A stretch of 64,000 bases of DNA, taken from assembly GCF_038051945.1 (NCBI RefSeq), contig NZ_CP150302.1:1-64000 (forward strand), in the 5' to 3' direction. Below the pieces are notes generated by a model. The model had not been told where the DNA came from, searched no databases, and worked only from the letters and a program-made list of their open reading frames with translations. Source of the DNA: Paenibacillus sp. FSL H3-0469. Its GTDB lineage: Bacteria > Bacillota > Bacilli > Paenibacillales > Paenibacillaceae. Each line of letters starts with the position of its first letter. The stretch's first letter is position 1. This document shows positions 24,918 to 33,758 of this stretch, in pieces. Position numbers and translations under genes: made by a program.

Positions 24918-25011
24918 AAAAGAAAGTTGGCAGGCTGCAGAGCGGGCAGAGCTTACGGGCTTGTCCTGATGGCTATCCGCAGGATGCTGCCAGAGAAGGG
25001 AATGGAGAGTT

Positions 25012-26193
25012 ATGGAGAGGTTAGAGACCAGGGAGCTGTTCCCGGAAATGGTCAAATGGCGCCGCCATCTGCACCGTCATCCGGAGCTGTCCTATCAGGA
25101 GAAGGAGACCTCCGCTTATGTCGGGGCAAGGCTCACGGAGCTGGGGATTGAGGTCCGGCGGAGTGCAGCAGGCTACGGATTGACAGGCATACTTAAGGGC
25201 CGGGAGTCCGGCAAAACGGTAGTCCTGCGTGCCGATATGGACGCGCTGAATATTACGGAGGAGAGCGGCCGGGAATATGCTTCACAGCATTCCGGTGTCA
25301 TGCACGCCTGCGGGCATGACGGGCATACCGCCATGCTGCTGGCTGCGGCGGCGTATTACAGCTCCCGCCGGGAGGAGCTGAAGGGGGAGATCCGCTTTCT
25401 GTTCCAGCCGGCGGAAGAGGTCTGTCCCGGCGGCGCAGTGGGCATGATTGCGGAAGGTGTGCTTGCGGGTGCGGATGCCGTCTACGGGCTGCATCTGTGG
25501 ACGCCGTTCCCGCTCGGGACGGTAGGCAGTGCTCCGGGGCCGCTGATGGCTTCGGCCGATGAGTTCTTCATTGATCTGACCGGCCAGGGAGGACACGGCG
25601 GCATGCCGCACCGCACAGCAGACAGCATTGTGGCCGGTGCGGCACTGGTCACCGGGCTGCAGACGATTGTCAGCCGCAACGTTGATCCGCTGCGTCCGGC
25701 CGTAGTCAGCGTGGGGACGATTCAAGGCGGTTCGGCCCAGAATATCATTGCCGAGCGCTGCCGGATTACCGGGACGGTGCGGGCATTTGATGAAGAGACA
25801 CGTCATCTGATCCGCCGCCGCATTGAAGAGTTGGCGGCGTCTATAGCCGCAGCCTATGGTACGGAGGCGAAGGTGGACTATCTGATGGGGTACCCGCCGC
25901 TGGTGAATGACGAGGCGGAATATGAACGTTTTGCCCGTGTTGCCCCTAAGGCGCTTGGGACAGATGCCGATGTGATGCTGATGGAGAAGATTATGCCGGC
26001 GGAGGACTTTTCCTATTATGTTCAGGAGATTCCCGGCTGCTTCATCTTCGTCGGTGCGGGCAATGCGGCCAAGGATGCTGTATATCCGCATCATCACAGC
26101 AAATTTGATTTCGATGAGGATGCCATGCTCTATGGCTTGAAGCTGCTGGTAGGTATGGCCGACTCCTGTCTGAATGAGTCAATTTCCGTATAA
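25012..26193 (+). CDS. M20 family amidohydrolase (N-acyl amino acid hydrolase type)
   Basis: This 393-residue metal-dependent hydrolase is of the M20D group (hippurate hydrolase, IAA-amino acid hydrolase, N-acetyl-diaminopimelate deacetylase). Visible ligands are the cysteine and histidine of HACGHDGHTA, the paired glutamates in FQPAEEVCPGG, the His of YGLHLW and the C-terminal HHHSKFDFDE. HRHPELSYQEKET is the usual N-terminal signature. It cleaves an acyl group from an amino acid, but the substrate cannot be read from sequence. The ATG at 25012 is preceded by GGAGAG. An alternative ATG at 25003 is in another frame. Confidence 0.9.
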   Translation: MERLETRELFPEMVKWRRHLHRHPELSYQEKETSAYVGARLTELGIEVRRSAAGYGLTGILKGRESGKTVVLRADMDALNITEESGREYASQHSGVMHACGHDGHTAMLLAAAAYYSSRREELKGEIRFLFQPAEEVCPGGAVGMIAEGVLAGADAVYGLHLWTPFPLGTVGSAPGPLMASADEFFIDLTGQGGHGGMPHRTADSIVAGAALVTGLQTIVSRNVDPLRPAVVSVGTIQGGSAQNIIAERCRITGTVRAFDEETRHLIRRRIEELAASIAAAYGTEAKVDYLMGYPPLVNDEAEYERFARVAPKALGTDADVMLMEKIMPAEDFSYYVQEIPGCFIFVGAGNAAKDAVYPHHHSKFDFDEDAMLYGLKLLVGMADSCLNESISV

Positions 26194-26227
26194 ATGTTAC
26201 CGTTACAGGAAAAACTACTCTCAAATG

Positions 26228-26241
26228 CCACGCTAACGTGG
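26228..26241 (+). promoter_or_regulatory. Small hairpin before the CBS-protein ribosome site
   Basis: CCACG (26228-26232) pairs with CGTGG (26237-26241) directly upstream of AGGAGGG. It is short, and its effect is uncertain. Confidence 0.35.
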
Positions 26242-26257
26242 ACAGGAGGGTTCATTC

Positions 26258-26692
26258 TTGAAGACTGTCAAAGAAGTGATGACCGCGCAGCCGGTGTCGG
26301 TTACTCTGCTGGACAATATCTATGAGGTTGCCGTCGCTATGAGAGATAGCGGGACGGGCTTCATTCCGGTGGTAGATTCGGCTGACGGGGCAACGCTGAT
26401 TGGTGTGATTACAGACCGCGATCTGGTCATCCGCGGGTACGCAGCCAAGCACCCCGGCTCAACAGCCGTGGAGACTGTCATGAGCCGGGAGGTCCTATCC
26501 ATTGAGGAGTCCGCCTCTGTGGAGGAAGCGGCAGAGCTGATGGCCTCCGCGCAGATCCGTCGCATTCCGGTAACGCAGGGCAAGAAGCTGACCGGAGTAG
26601 TCTCTTTAGGTGATTTGGCAGACAAGAGAATGTTCGCAGATGAGGCTGCTGAGGCGCTTCATGAAATCTCGCAGCGCCAGCAGCTGCATTAA
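26258..26692 (+). CDS. Two-CBS-domain protein
   Basis: This 144-residue protein consists of a tandem CBS pair: VKEVMTAQPVSVTLLDNIYEVAVAMRDSGTGFIPVVD...LIGVITDRDLVIR and VMSREVLSIEESASVEEAAELMASAQIRRIPV...LTGVVSLGDLA. CBS pairs bind adenosine ligands and usually regulate a partner. No partner is fused here. It resembles B. subtilis YhcV-type proteins. The TTG start at 26258 has AGGAGGG 7 bases upstream and begins at the natural KTVKEVM edge. Confidence 0.88.
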   Translation: MKTVKEVMTAQPVSVTLLDNIYEVAVAMRDSGTGFIPVVDSADGATLIGVITDRDLVIRGYAAKHPGSTAVETVMSREVLSIEESASVEEAAELMASAQIRRIPVTQGKKLTGVVSLGDLADKRMFADEAAEALHEISQRQQLH

Positions 26693-26939
26693 TAGAATGA
26701 CGAATGGCTCATATCCGGTTAGGCGGAGGTGGGCTTTTTCGTTGTAGGGAGAATGTGGATGCTGGCAGCGGGATGGAAGGTGAAAAGAGAGGGATAAATC
26801 CCTTTGGTTCGGATGAGTATAGCCCGATTGAGTTCACCAAGCAAGGGTCGAATGAGCAAATGAGGGGCAGTTGTGCTCCTAGTATACTGGATGCCAACAG
26901 AAGTAGGGCAATAGAGATTAGATACAAGGAGGGAACAGG

Positions 26940-28655
26940 ATGAGCGGAGCAGGGGCGGGGCCATGTATCATTCGGAATGACCGGACAATTCTGCTGGAAT
27001 GCGGACATCCAGGATTTGAGGAGGCGCGGACGGTTCTAAGCGGATGCGCCGAGCTTGTCAAAAGTCCCCCAGCTTACCATACTTACCGGATCACACCGTT
27101 GTCCCTATGGAACGCCGCAGCCGGGGGACAGACAGCGGCAGAGGTCATTGAAGGCCTCCGCAGGCTGTCCAGGTGGGGCATTCCTTCCGAAGTCGAGGGG
27201 GAGATGGAACTGCTGATGTCCCGTTACGGAAGCTTGCACCTGCATGCGGATGAGACTGATTCACAGCTTGTCAGGTTAACCGCTGACCGGACGAGTCTGC
27301 TGGATGAACTGGACGATTCTCAGGAACTGAAGGAGCTGGGCCTGTGCCGGGCCGGGGAGCTGCATAGCCATTGTCCGAAGATGAACCGGGGGCTGCTGAA
27401 GCAGGAATTGACCAGACTGGGTTATCCGGTCCTTGATTATGCCGGGTATCGGGACGGGCAGAAGCTGAAGTTAGCCTGGCGGGAGTCTCTGGGGAACAAC
27501 ATCCAAGAAGGCAGCAGCAGTGGGTTCGAGCTCCGGGATTATCAACAGGAGGCTGTCCGAAAGTTCCAGGGGACTGGAGGACATGGCGGGAGCGGAGTGG
27601 TCGTGCTGCCCTGCGGGGCAGGCAAGACTGTTGTGGGCCTTGCGGTGCTGGAGCAGCTGCAGTGTGAGACGCTGATCCTTACTTCGAGCACGACTTCTGT
27701 AGAGCAGTGGCGCGGGGAGCTGCTGCTGCGGACCTCGCTGAGCGAAGATGAGGTCGGGGAATACACGGGAGAGCACCGGGAGGTGCGTCCTGTAACCGTT
27801 GCAACCTATCAGATGCTCACTCATAGGCGCTCTAAAGGAGGAGCGTTTGTCCACATGAATCTGTTCCATGAACGGAACTGGGGTCTGATTATCTATGACG
27901 AGGTCCATCTGCTTCCGGCACCTGTCTTCCGTGCGACCGCAGATATTCAGGCTACGCGGCGGCTGGGGCTGACAGCAACGCTGGTCCGGGAGGACGGTCG
28001 GGAGGGTGATGTGTTCTCCCTGATCGGCCCGAGATGCTATGACCTGCCCTGGAAGGTGCTGGAGCGGCAGGGATGGATTGCAGCTGTCGATTGCGTTGAG
28101 GTCATCGTCCCGATGAACCAGAAGCTGCGGCAGCAATATCTGTATGCCGGGGCGAAGGAGCAATTCCGGCTGGCGGCGGGCAATCAGGCCAAGGCGCAGG
28201 CGGCAGCACAGATTGTTGAAGCGCATCCCGCAGCGGCGATACTGGTGATCGGCCATTATCTGGACCAGTTAGAGCAGTTGGCGGCGCTGCTTGCGGCCCC
28301 GCTGATCACGGGCAAGACTCCACAGAAGGAGCGGAACGCGCTTTACGCTGCGTTCAATGAAGGCAAGCTTCCGGTACTGATCGTCTCCAAGGTGGCGAAC
28401 TTTGCTGTGAATCTGCCGGATGCCTCAGTGGCAATTGAGGTATCCGGCGCCTTCGGCTCCCGCCAGGAGGAGGCTCAGCGTCTGGGCCGCATTCTTCGTC
28501 CGAAGCCGGGGGATAACCGGGCGTATTTCTATACGCTGGTCACGGGAAACAGCCGGGAGCAGGATTTCGCTCTGCGCCGCCGGATGTTTCTGACGGAGCA
28601 AGGCTACGAATACGGGGTCCGGATGCTGGACCCGGCGGAAGGAGCTGTTTTCTGA
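26940..28655 (+). CDS. XPB/Rad25-type superfamily 2 DNA helicase
   Basis: This 571-residue SF2 helicase has FELRDYQQEAVRKF (Q-like motif), Walker A LPCGAGKTVVG, the DEVH box in IIYDEVHLLP, motif III LTATLVREDGREGDVF containing the RED triad typical of XPB, and motif VI QRLGRILRP. These features place it with the XPB helicases of mycobacteria, archaea and eukaryotes, which open or remodel DNA in repair and transcription. The N-terminal 180 residues are less conserved. AAGGAGGGAACAGG precedes the ATG at 26940. Its stop overlaps the next start by one base (TGATG), so the two proteins are probably made together. Confidence 0.88.
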   Translation: MSGAGAGPCIIRNDRTILLECGHPGFEEARTVLSGCAELVKSPPAYHTYRITPLSLWNAAAGGQTAAEVIEGLRRLSRWGIPSEVEGEMELLMSRYGSLHLHADETDSQLVRLTADRTSLLDELDDSQELKELGLCRAGELHSHCPKMNRGLLKQELTRLGYPVLDYAGYRDGQKLKLAWRESLGNNIQEGSSSGFELRDYQQEAVRKFQGTGGHGGSGVVVLPCGAGKTVVGLAVLEQLQCETLILTSSTTSVEQWRGELLLRTSLSEDEVGEYTGEHREVRPVTVATYQMLTHRRSKGGAFVHMNLFHERNWGLIIYDEVHLLPAPVFRATADIQATRRLGLTATLVREDGREGDVFSLIGPRCYDLPWKVLERQGWIAAVDCVEVIVPMNQKLRQQYLYAGAKEQFRLAAGNQAKAQAAAQIVEAHPAAAILVIGHYLDQLEQLAALLAAPLITGKTPQKERNALYAAFNEGKLPVLIVSKVANFAVNLPDASVAIEVSGAFGSRQEEAQRLGRILRPKPGDNRAYFYTLVTGNSREQDFALRRRMFLTEQGYEYGVRMLDPAEGAVF

Positions 28656-30889
28656 TGGAACTGAATCCCGCAGATCATATTAGCAGACTATCTTCGGACG
28701 CCTGTGAAGTACTGCTGCGGATAGCGGCAGAGCATGCGGCTTCGCCGTGTACAGCAGATTCTATAGAGCGTCTGCGGCCTGAATTCCTGTGCCGGGCCGA
28801 GCAGATGCTGGCCCTGGACGAATTGCTTCATGCAGGGATGCTGGAGCTGCGGCAGAAGGTGTGGGGCGAGCGGCTGTATCAGGTTCCTCAGCAGCAGTAT
28901 CCCTTAATCCTGCAGAGCTTCTGGGCGGGTTGCCCGCAGGTACAGGCAGAGGGGACGGTGCGGATTGAGCATGCGGCGTGTTCAGAACTGGCAGGGGAGT
29001 TATTTCAAAGCCTGCTGTTCATAGCCCGGGAAGGCCTGCCGCTGACTTCTAAGGGAGTGATACATAAGAAGCAGCTCAGCAGGTTAGCCGGAAGGTTGTC
29101 CATACCGGAGGAGTCTCTTGCCCTGCTTGAGTCCTCCGCCGGTCACCAGAACTATCCGCTGCCGGTTACATTAATCATTGATCTGCTGAGCGCACTGGGG
29201 CTGATTACCCGCGACAATAGCGGGTATGCAATAGACAGACCTATGCTGCAAAGCTGGCTGACCCTTACTGCACAAGAGATGACGGATACGCTCTATACCT
29301 TGATCATCAGCCGGTACGGTGCTCCGCTGCCTGAAGAGCAGCATTTCAGACACTTGCTCTCGGCAACGGAGTTTTGTCCGGACGAGTGGTTTTCGGTAGA
29401 GCCTGTTCTGAGCTGGATGAGACAGAATGGTCTTGCCGGGGAGCAACCTGTACCGGGGAAGGCAGGGACAGACTCAGGGCTTAAGCAGGCAGCACTCGCC
29501 TGGATTCGCCTTCTGGCAGCCTTCGGCTGGTGTGAGCTAGGGTCTTCAGCGGAAGGGGAGGAATGCTTCCGCTGGAAGGCACTGAAGCCGCAGCTAACGG
29601 AGCGTAGCCTAGGAATAACCCAGCAGAATCAAGGGGGGACAGAGGAAGCAGATAGTGACGCAGAAACAAGCAGCAGCCCTAGAATATTTGTAAGCAGCTC
29701 AAGCACAGCGGAAAGCACCCCAAATACCGCTGCCAGCGGCACCAAACCACAAGATAGAGTCCAAACAACAGTATGCAGAAACCTAGGGCCAGTAGACTGT
29801 GACATAGAACCAGCAGGCAACAGCTCAGAACTTGCAGACCTAGACAGCGCCTCCGAAGCTCAAGACACCGTCCTTAGCCCGCAGAGTCCTGTAGCAGCTG
29901 AAACTGCGCAGAAGCCGCTGCCGCAAGCAAAGGCTTCTGCATCTCCCGGCTTCATTGTCCAGCCGGATTTCGAGGTGCTGGTTCCGCCCGAGGTCCCTTA
30001 TACGGTGCGCTGGACGTTGGCCGGATGCGCAGAGCTGCTGCACCACGAGGATATCTGGAGCTTCCGGCTGACCCGGGAGCGGCTGGAAGCGGCAGCGGAC
30101 CAGGGCTTCGCTCCGGGTGAGGTGATCTCCTGGCTGAACGCCCATGCCGCCGGAGAATTACCGGAGCAGATCGAACTGGCGCTCCGGCAGTGGGCCAGTT
30201 CGATCGGACGGACGGAGCTGGCGGAGGTTCTTCTGCTGTCCTGCGCCGGAGAGCAGGAGGGCGAGGATATCGCTGCCCATCCCCGGCTGCAGGATATCGT
30301 TACCCGGATCGGCCCGCTCCACTTCATCGTCCGGCCGGAGGCTGCCGGGCAGCTGCGTAAGGAGCTTGCCGCCGCCGGTCTCGCGCCGTCCGTGAGGGCA
30401 GGGAACCTGGACGGGCCTGCTCCCCATACCCAGCTGTTTGAACTGTCCGAGCCAGCGCAGCGTTACCTGCTTCCTGCCGCAGCCGGAGAACGGGGCTTGC
30501 TGGGAACAGGCCCGCCCCCGAAGCTCCTGCCGCTTGACAGCGGCGGCCCCCCGAAGCTGGAGCTGCCGGGTGAAGAGACCGTGCCGCAGATGTGGTTCAA
30601 TCAGTGGAGGCAGTATCATGTCACCACAGCGCAAAAGGTAATGGAGCAGGCTCTAAGCTGGGGAATCAAGGTCCGGCTCTCCTATGGCGGCAAGGCGGCG
30701 GATTTCATTCCAGAGCGGATCAACGGACGTCCATGGCAGGTGCGGGGCATTCTGCTGCTTCCGGGGACGGAGACGGCAGAGGAGACAGAGCTTGCAGCGG
30801 AAGACTGGCAGGAAATTCAGCTGCTGCATCCGCTAAAGGGCAGAAATTCTTCTTCTGCTGAGGCGGGCGGATATGTTATGATAAGGTAG
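28655..30889 (+). CDS. Large partner of the XPB helicase with XPB N-terminal-like domain
   Basis: This 744-residue protein is translationally coupled to the helicase gene. The segment after about residue 430 (GFIVQPDFEVLVPPEVPYTVRWTLAGCAELLHHEDIW...FRLTRERLEAA) resembles the Helicase_C_3 or XPB N-terminal domain that eukaryotic XPB carries in the same chain, so the bacterium appears to supply it as a separate subunit. The N-terminal half looks like winged-helix repeats. Residues about 325-430 are a low-complexity Ser/Thr/Gln/Glu linker with A-rich codons unlike the flanks. The C-terminus (KVMEQALSWGIKVRLSYGGKAADFIPERI) resembles WYL-like strands. The function is inferred from context. Confidence 0.7.
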   Translation: MELNPADHISRLSSDACEVLLRIAAEHAASPCTADSIERLRPEFLCRAEQMLALDELLHAGMLELRQKVWGERLYQVPQQQYPLILQSFWAGCPQVQAEGTVRIEHAACSELAGELFQSLLFIAREGLPLTSKGVIHKKQLSRLAGRLSIPEESLALLESSAGHQNYPLPVTLIIDLLSALGLITRDNSGYAIDRPMLQSWLTLTAQEMTDTLYTLIISRYGAPLPEEQHFRHLLSATEFCPDEWFSVEPVLSWMRQNGLAGEQPVPGKAGTDSGLKQAALAWIRLLAAFGWCELGSSAEGEECFRWKALKPQLTERSLGITQQNQGGTEEADSDAETSSSPRIFVSSSSTAESTPNTAASGTKPQDRVQTTVCRNLGPVDCDIEPAGNSSELADLDSASEAQDTVLSPQSPVAAETAQKPLPQAKASASPGFIVQPDFEVLVPPEVPYTVRWTLAGCAELLHHEDIWSFRLTRERLEAAADQGFAPGEVISWLNAHAAGELPEQIELALRQWASSIGRTELAEVLLLSCAGEQEGEDIAAHPRLQDIVTRIGPLHFIVRPEAAGQLRKELAAAGLAPSVRAGNLDGPAPHTQLFELSEPAQRYLLPAAAGERGLLGTGPPPKLLPLDSGGPPKLELPGEETVPQMWFNQWRQYHVTTAQKVMEQALSWGIKVRLSYGGKAADFIPERINGRPWQVRGILLLPGTETAEETELAAEDWQEIQLLHPLKGRNSSSAEAGGYVMIR

Positions 30890-30935
30890 TCTATCGCTGC
30901 GGTAGAACATTAAATGCAGAAAAGAGTTGAAGTTC

Positions 30936-31373
30936 ATGAGCGTAGCGGAATTAAATACGGTCGATATGGCCGAAGTGCTGACATACGCCTATGAATTAGG
31001 CGATATGATTAATCAATCCGCAGAAGTGTCGGATTACCTATACTGGAAGGGACAGGTGGATAACCATCCCGAAATCCAGGCCATGATCAAGCGGCTGCAA
31101 AGCAAGAAGGAGCTGTTTGACGAGACACAGCGGTTTGGTCATTTTCACCCGAACTATCACTCTGCCAAGGATGAGGTTGAGGCCGTAGAGCGGGAGCTGG
31201 AGCAGTTCGAAGCAGTGGTCCGGTTCAAGAATGCGGAGAAGACGCTGGATGATATTCTTCATTCCATGTCAGAGGCGATCGCATTCTCGGTCTCGGACAG
31301 CATTAAGGTTCCCAGTAACGACCCGTCCCCCAAAGGCGGATGCGGCAGCGGCGGCAAATGCTCCTGCGGATAA
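30936..31373 (+). CDS. ylbF: YlbF family regulator with C-terminal cysteine motif
   Basis: This is a 145-residue helical protein of the YlbF/YmcA family. In B. subtilis YlbF forms a complex with YmcA and YaaT that binds iron-sulfur clusters and affects RNase Y activity, sporulation, competence and biofilm. The helical core is SAEVSDYLYWKGQVDNHPEIQAMIKRLQSKKELFDETQRFGHFHPNYHSAKDEVEAVERELEQFEAVVRFKNAEKTLDDIL. The tail GGCGSGGKCSCG has three cysteines, suitable for cluster binding. The ATG at 30936 is preferred over a TTG at 30927, which has no room for its ribosome site. It is followed by ylbG, as in B. subtilis. Confidence 0.9.
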   Translation: MSVAELNTVDMAEVLTYAYELGDMINQSAEVSDYLYWKGQVDNHPEIQAMIKRLQSKKELFDETQRFGHFHPNYHSAKDEVEAVERELEQFEAVVRFKNAEKTLDDILHSMSEAIAFSVSDSIKVPSNDPSPKGGCGSGGKCSCG

Positions 31374-31415
31374 GCTGACCCGTGAGGAGATAGAGAAAGA
31401 GAGGCGGATGAGCTT

Positions 31416-31679
31416 ATGTTTGCGGAACGGACAGGTTATATTGTATGGGTTAGCGACGTCAAGGCGGCGCGCAACCTGGAGAAGTACGGCACACTGCACT
31501 ACGTTTCCCGTAAAATGCATTATGCGGTAATGTACGTCAATGCGGAGCGCGCCGAGGAAGTCATGAAGAATGTCCGCAGACTTTCTTATGTGCGCAAGAT
31601 TGAGCGTTCGTACCGCAATGAACTGAAGACGGAATATACCAGCAACGGACCGGACAAGTCCAAGTACTACGGTCTGTAG
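31416..31679 (+). CDS. ylbG: YlbG family protein (UPF0298)
   Basis: This 87-residue protein matches YlbG (DUF2129): FAERTGYIVWVSDVKAARNLEKYGTLHYVSRKMHYAVMYVN...VRRLSYVRKIERSYRNELKTEY. The function is unknown. The gene follows ylbF by 42 bases in the same order as in B. subtilis and is probably co-transcribed with it. A terminator follows directly. Confidence 0.92.
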   Translation: MFAERTGYIVWVSDVKAARNLEKYGTLHYVSRKMHYAVMYVNAERAEEVMKNVRRLSYVRKIERSYRNELKTEYTSNGPDKSKYYGL

Positions 31680-31701
31680 TTCAGGGATAAAGGTTATTTA
31701 G

Positions 31702-31728
31702 ACAGACGCCGCTGGCGTCTGTTTTTTT
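31702..31728 (+). terminator. Terminator after ylbG
   Basis: ACAGACGCC (31702-31710) pairs with GGCGTCTGT (31714-31722) around GCT and is followed by a run of T. Confidence 0.92.
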
Positions 31729-31742
31729 AAGGGGGACCCGCA

Positions 31743-32222
31743 ATGAACAAAGAGGAACAGGTCTTAACAGCTTTCCGGGAATTATTCAATAAGATGAACT
31801 GGCTGAACAAGTCGAAGATGGAGAACAGTCTTAAGGGGAATAAACCCTCCGAGGTACACTGTATTGAATACATCGGAACACATGCAGACGCCAACGTGAC
31901 CAAGCTTGCAGAGGCCTTGTACATGACCAGGGGGGCGATCAGCAAGATTACACGGAAGCTCCTGCACAAGGGGCTTATTGAGAGCTACCAGAAGCCGGAC
32001 AATCAGAAGGAAATCTATTTCAGGCTTACTGTTCAAGGGATGGCTGTATATCAGATTCATGATGAATTGCACCGTGAGTTCCGGGAGCGGGACAGACCTG
32101 TGTTTGAGCAGGTGACCGACAGCCAGTATGCCGGTATGCTCAGCTTCATGGAGAAGTACAATAAGCATTTGGATGAAGAGATTAAGAAGCAGGAGCCGGA
32201 CAATAGCACGGAAGAAGAATAA
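31743..32222 (+). CDS. MarR family transcriptional regulator
   Basis: This 159-residue winged-helix repressor has recognition helices in NVTKLAEALYMTRGAISKITRKLLHKGLIESYQKPDNQKEIYFRLTVQG, with the beta-wing in the last part. It is followed by an MFS exporter whose promoter carries two copies of one palindrome (32300 and 32336), the obvious binding sites. The start has AAGGGGGACC upstream. No promoter of its own is visible between the ylbG terminator and the ATG: only 14 bases lie after the hairpin, so transcription may come by read-through. Confidence 0.9.
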   Translation: MNKEEQVLTAFRELFNKMNWLNKSKMENSLKGNKPSEVHCIEYIGTHADANVTKLAEALYMTRGAISKITRKLLHKGLIESYQKPDNQKEIYFRLTVQGMAVYQIHDELHREFRERDRPVFEQVTDSQYAGMLSFMEKYNKHLDEEIKKQEPDNSTEEE

Positions 32223-32266
32223 TTTCCCCTCTATGCTCAGGCAGAATAGTTCATCACAGTTACCTT

Positions 32267-32287
32267 CACCCGGCAGGGTGTTTTTTT
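32267..32287 (+). terminator. Terminator between marR and the MFS gene
   Basis: CACCC (32267-32271), loop GGCA, GGGTG (32276-32280), then seven T. The stem is short, so it may be leaky. Confidence 0.65.
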
Positions 32288-32299
32288 ATGTTAAATATT

Positions 32300-32317
32300 T
32301 TGTTTCCTTGGAATCAA
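32300..32317 (+). promoter_or_regulatory. Operator 1 for the MarR regulator
   Basis: TTGTTTCCTTGGAATCAA is an imperfect palindrome. It shares the pattern TTGTTTC-T-GGAA-CAA with operator 2, 36 bases downstream, and overlaps a possible -35 (TTGGAA at 32308-32313). Confidence 0.65.
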
Positions 32318-32335
32318 AAGTGTGTTAGGATGATA

Positions 32336-32353
32336 TTGTTTCTTAGGAAACAA
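32336..32353 (+). promoter_or_regulatory. Operator 2 for the MarR regulator
   Basis: TTGTTTCTTAGGAAACAA has perfect seven-base arms around TTAG. It covers the likely transcription start just after a possible -10 (GATATT at 32332-32337), so binding would block the MFS promoter. Confidence 0.7.
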
Positions 32354-32380
32354 ATCACAAGCTCTAAGGAGAGAAGATAC

Positions 32381-33631
32381 ATGTCTACATCCAAACCTGC
32401 TCACCATCAAGATCAATCTTCAGAATCAAAGGTAGATAAGCACGCGCTTATATTCGGTCTAATCTCTGTATTTTTATGCGGAATAGGCTTCAGTATCATC
32501 GCTCCTGTGGTTCCGTTTCTCGTCCAGCCTTACATTAGCGATCCCGAAAAACAAGCGGTGATGGTTACCCTGCTGACTTCAGCTTATGCGGCCTGCCTGT
32601 TCTGCGCGGCGCCTGTGCTGGGTGCGCTGAGTGATAAATACGGACGGCGTCCGCTGCTGCTCCTGTGCCTGTTGGGTTCTGCTGCCGGTTACTTCATATT
32701 TGGCCTTGGAGGGGCATTGTGGGTGCTGTTCGCCGGGCGGATCATTGAAGGGATCACAGGCGGGAGCATCGGTACGATCTTCGCTTATTTTGCAGACATC
32801 CTTCCGCCGGAGCAGCGGACCAAGTACTTCGGCTGGGTGAGTGCTGTGGTCGGAGCCGGGACGATTATCGGCCCGTCATTGGGCGGGCTGCTGGCCAAGT
32901 TCGGGTATTCGGTGCCCATGTATGCTGGCGCAGCCGTAACACTGCTGAATGTGGGTTATGGCTTTCTGTTCATGCCGGAGAGTCTGGAGAAAAGCAAGAG
33001 ACTGAAGGTCATCCCCCTAGTCAGGCTGAATCCCTTCTCGCAGCTTGCGAACCTGCTGTCCATGAAGAACCTTAACAGGCTGTTTGTCTCCGCGTTCCTG
33101 CTGTGGATACCGAATGGATCATTCCAGGCTATTTTTTCACAGTTCACGTTGGATAATTTCAGCTGGAAGCCGGTTATCATTGGAGTGATGTTCTCCATCA
33201 TGGGCTTGCAGGATATCCTGTCCCAAGGATTCATTATGCCGAAGCTCCTGAAAAGATACACTGACAGGCAAATCGCTCTCCTTGGAATGGGCTCCGAAAT
33301 TGTTGGCTACATTCTGTTTGCGTTGTCGGCTTTGCTCGCCTTTTATCCTCTTTTTATCGCAGGGATGTTTATCTTCGGCTTCGGTGATTCGGTCTTCGGG
33401 CCTTCGTTCAACGGAATGCTGTCCAAATCTGCCGCTGCGGGCGAGCAGGGACGGGTTCAAGGGGGCAGCCAGTCGATTCAGGCACTTGCGAGAATGATCG
33501 GGCCTCTGGTTGGAGGACAGCTCTACGTGTCCCTTGGACCGGCTGCACCTGCGTTCATGGGGGTAATCCTCATTGGAGCGGCGATCCCTGTGCTCTATAC
33601 GATCAACCGGGCAGAAGTACTGTCGAAATAA
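32381..33631 (+). CDS. MFS drug-type exporter (TetA/Bmr-like)
   Basis: This 416-residue transporter has twelve predicted membrane helices. The loop 2-3 signature GALSDKYGRRPLLL and motif C in VSAVVGAGTIIGPSLGGLLA are typical of proton-driven drug antiporters of the TetA group. The ATG at 32381 has TAAGGAGAG upstream. The reading frame is open for 31 further codons, but those run through the operators. It is probably repressed by the MarR protein encoded upstream and induced by its unknown substrate. Confidence 0.9.
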   Translation: MSTSKPAHHQDQSSESKVDKHALIFGLISVFLCGIGFSIIAPVVPFLVQPYISDPEKQAVMVTLLTSAYAACLFCAAPVLGALSDKYGRRPLLLLCLLGSAAGYFIFGLGGALWVLFAGRIIEGITGGSIGTIFAYFADILPPEQRTKYFGWVSAVVGAGTIIGPSLGGLLAKFGYSVPMYAGAAVTLLNVGYGFLFMPESLEKSKRLKVIPLVRLNPFSQLANLLSMKNLNRLFVSAFLLWIPNGSFQAIFSQFTLDNFSWKPVIIGVMFSIMGLQDILSQGFIMPKLLKRYTDRQIALLGMGSEIVGYILFALSALLAFYPLFIAGMFIFGFGDSVFGPSFNGMLSKSAAAGEQGRVQGGSQSIQALARMIGPLVGGQLYVSLGPAAPAFMGVILIGAAIPVLYTINRAEVLSK

Positions 33632-33758
33632 GTCGTTAATGTGAAAAAAATGCGCAGAAGGCCATGCCCCGTCCCGAAGTTTATCCCTGCTTAATAATTC
33701 CAATCTATGCTGAGGAGAGTGTTATTGAATTCACGAAGACAAGCAGACGGGGGATTAG

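Noticed and set aside
26704..26943. Open frame of 79 codons between the CBS gene and the XPB gene
   Set aside because: It has no ribosome binding site, odd composition and overlaps the well-supported start region of the helicase gene.
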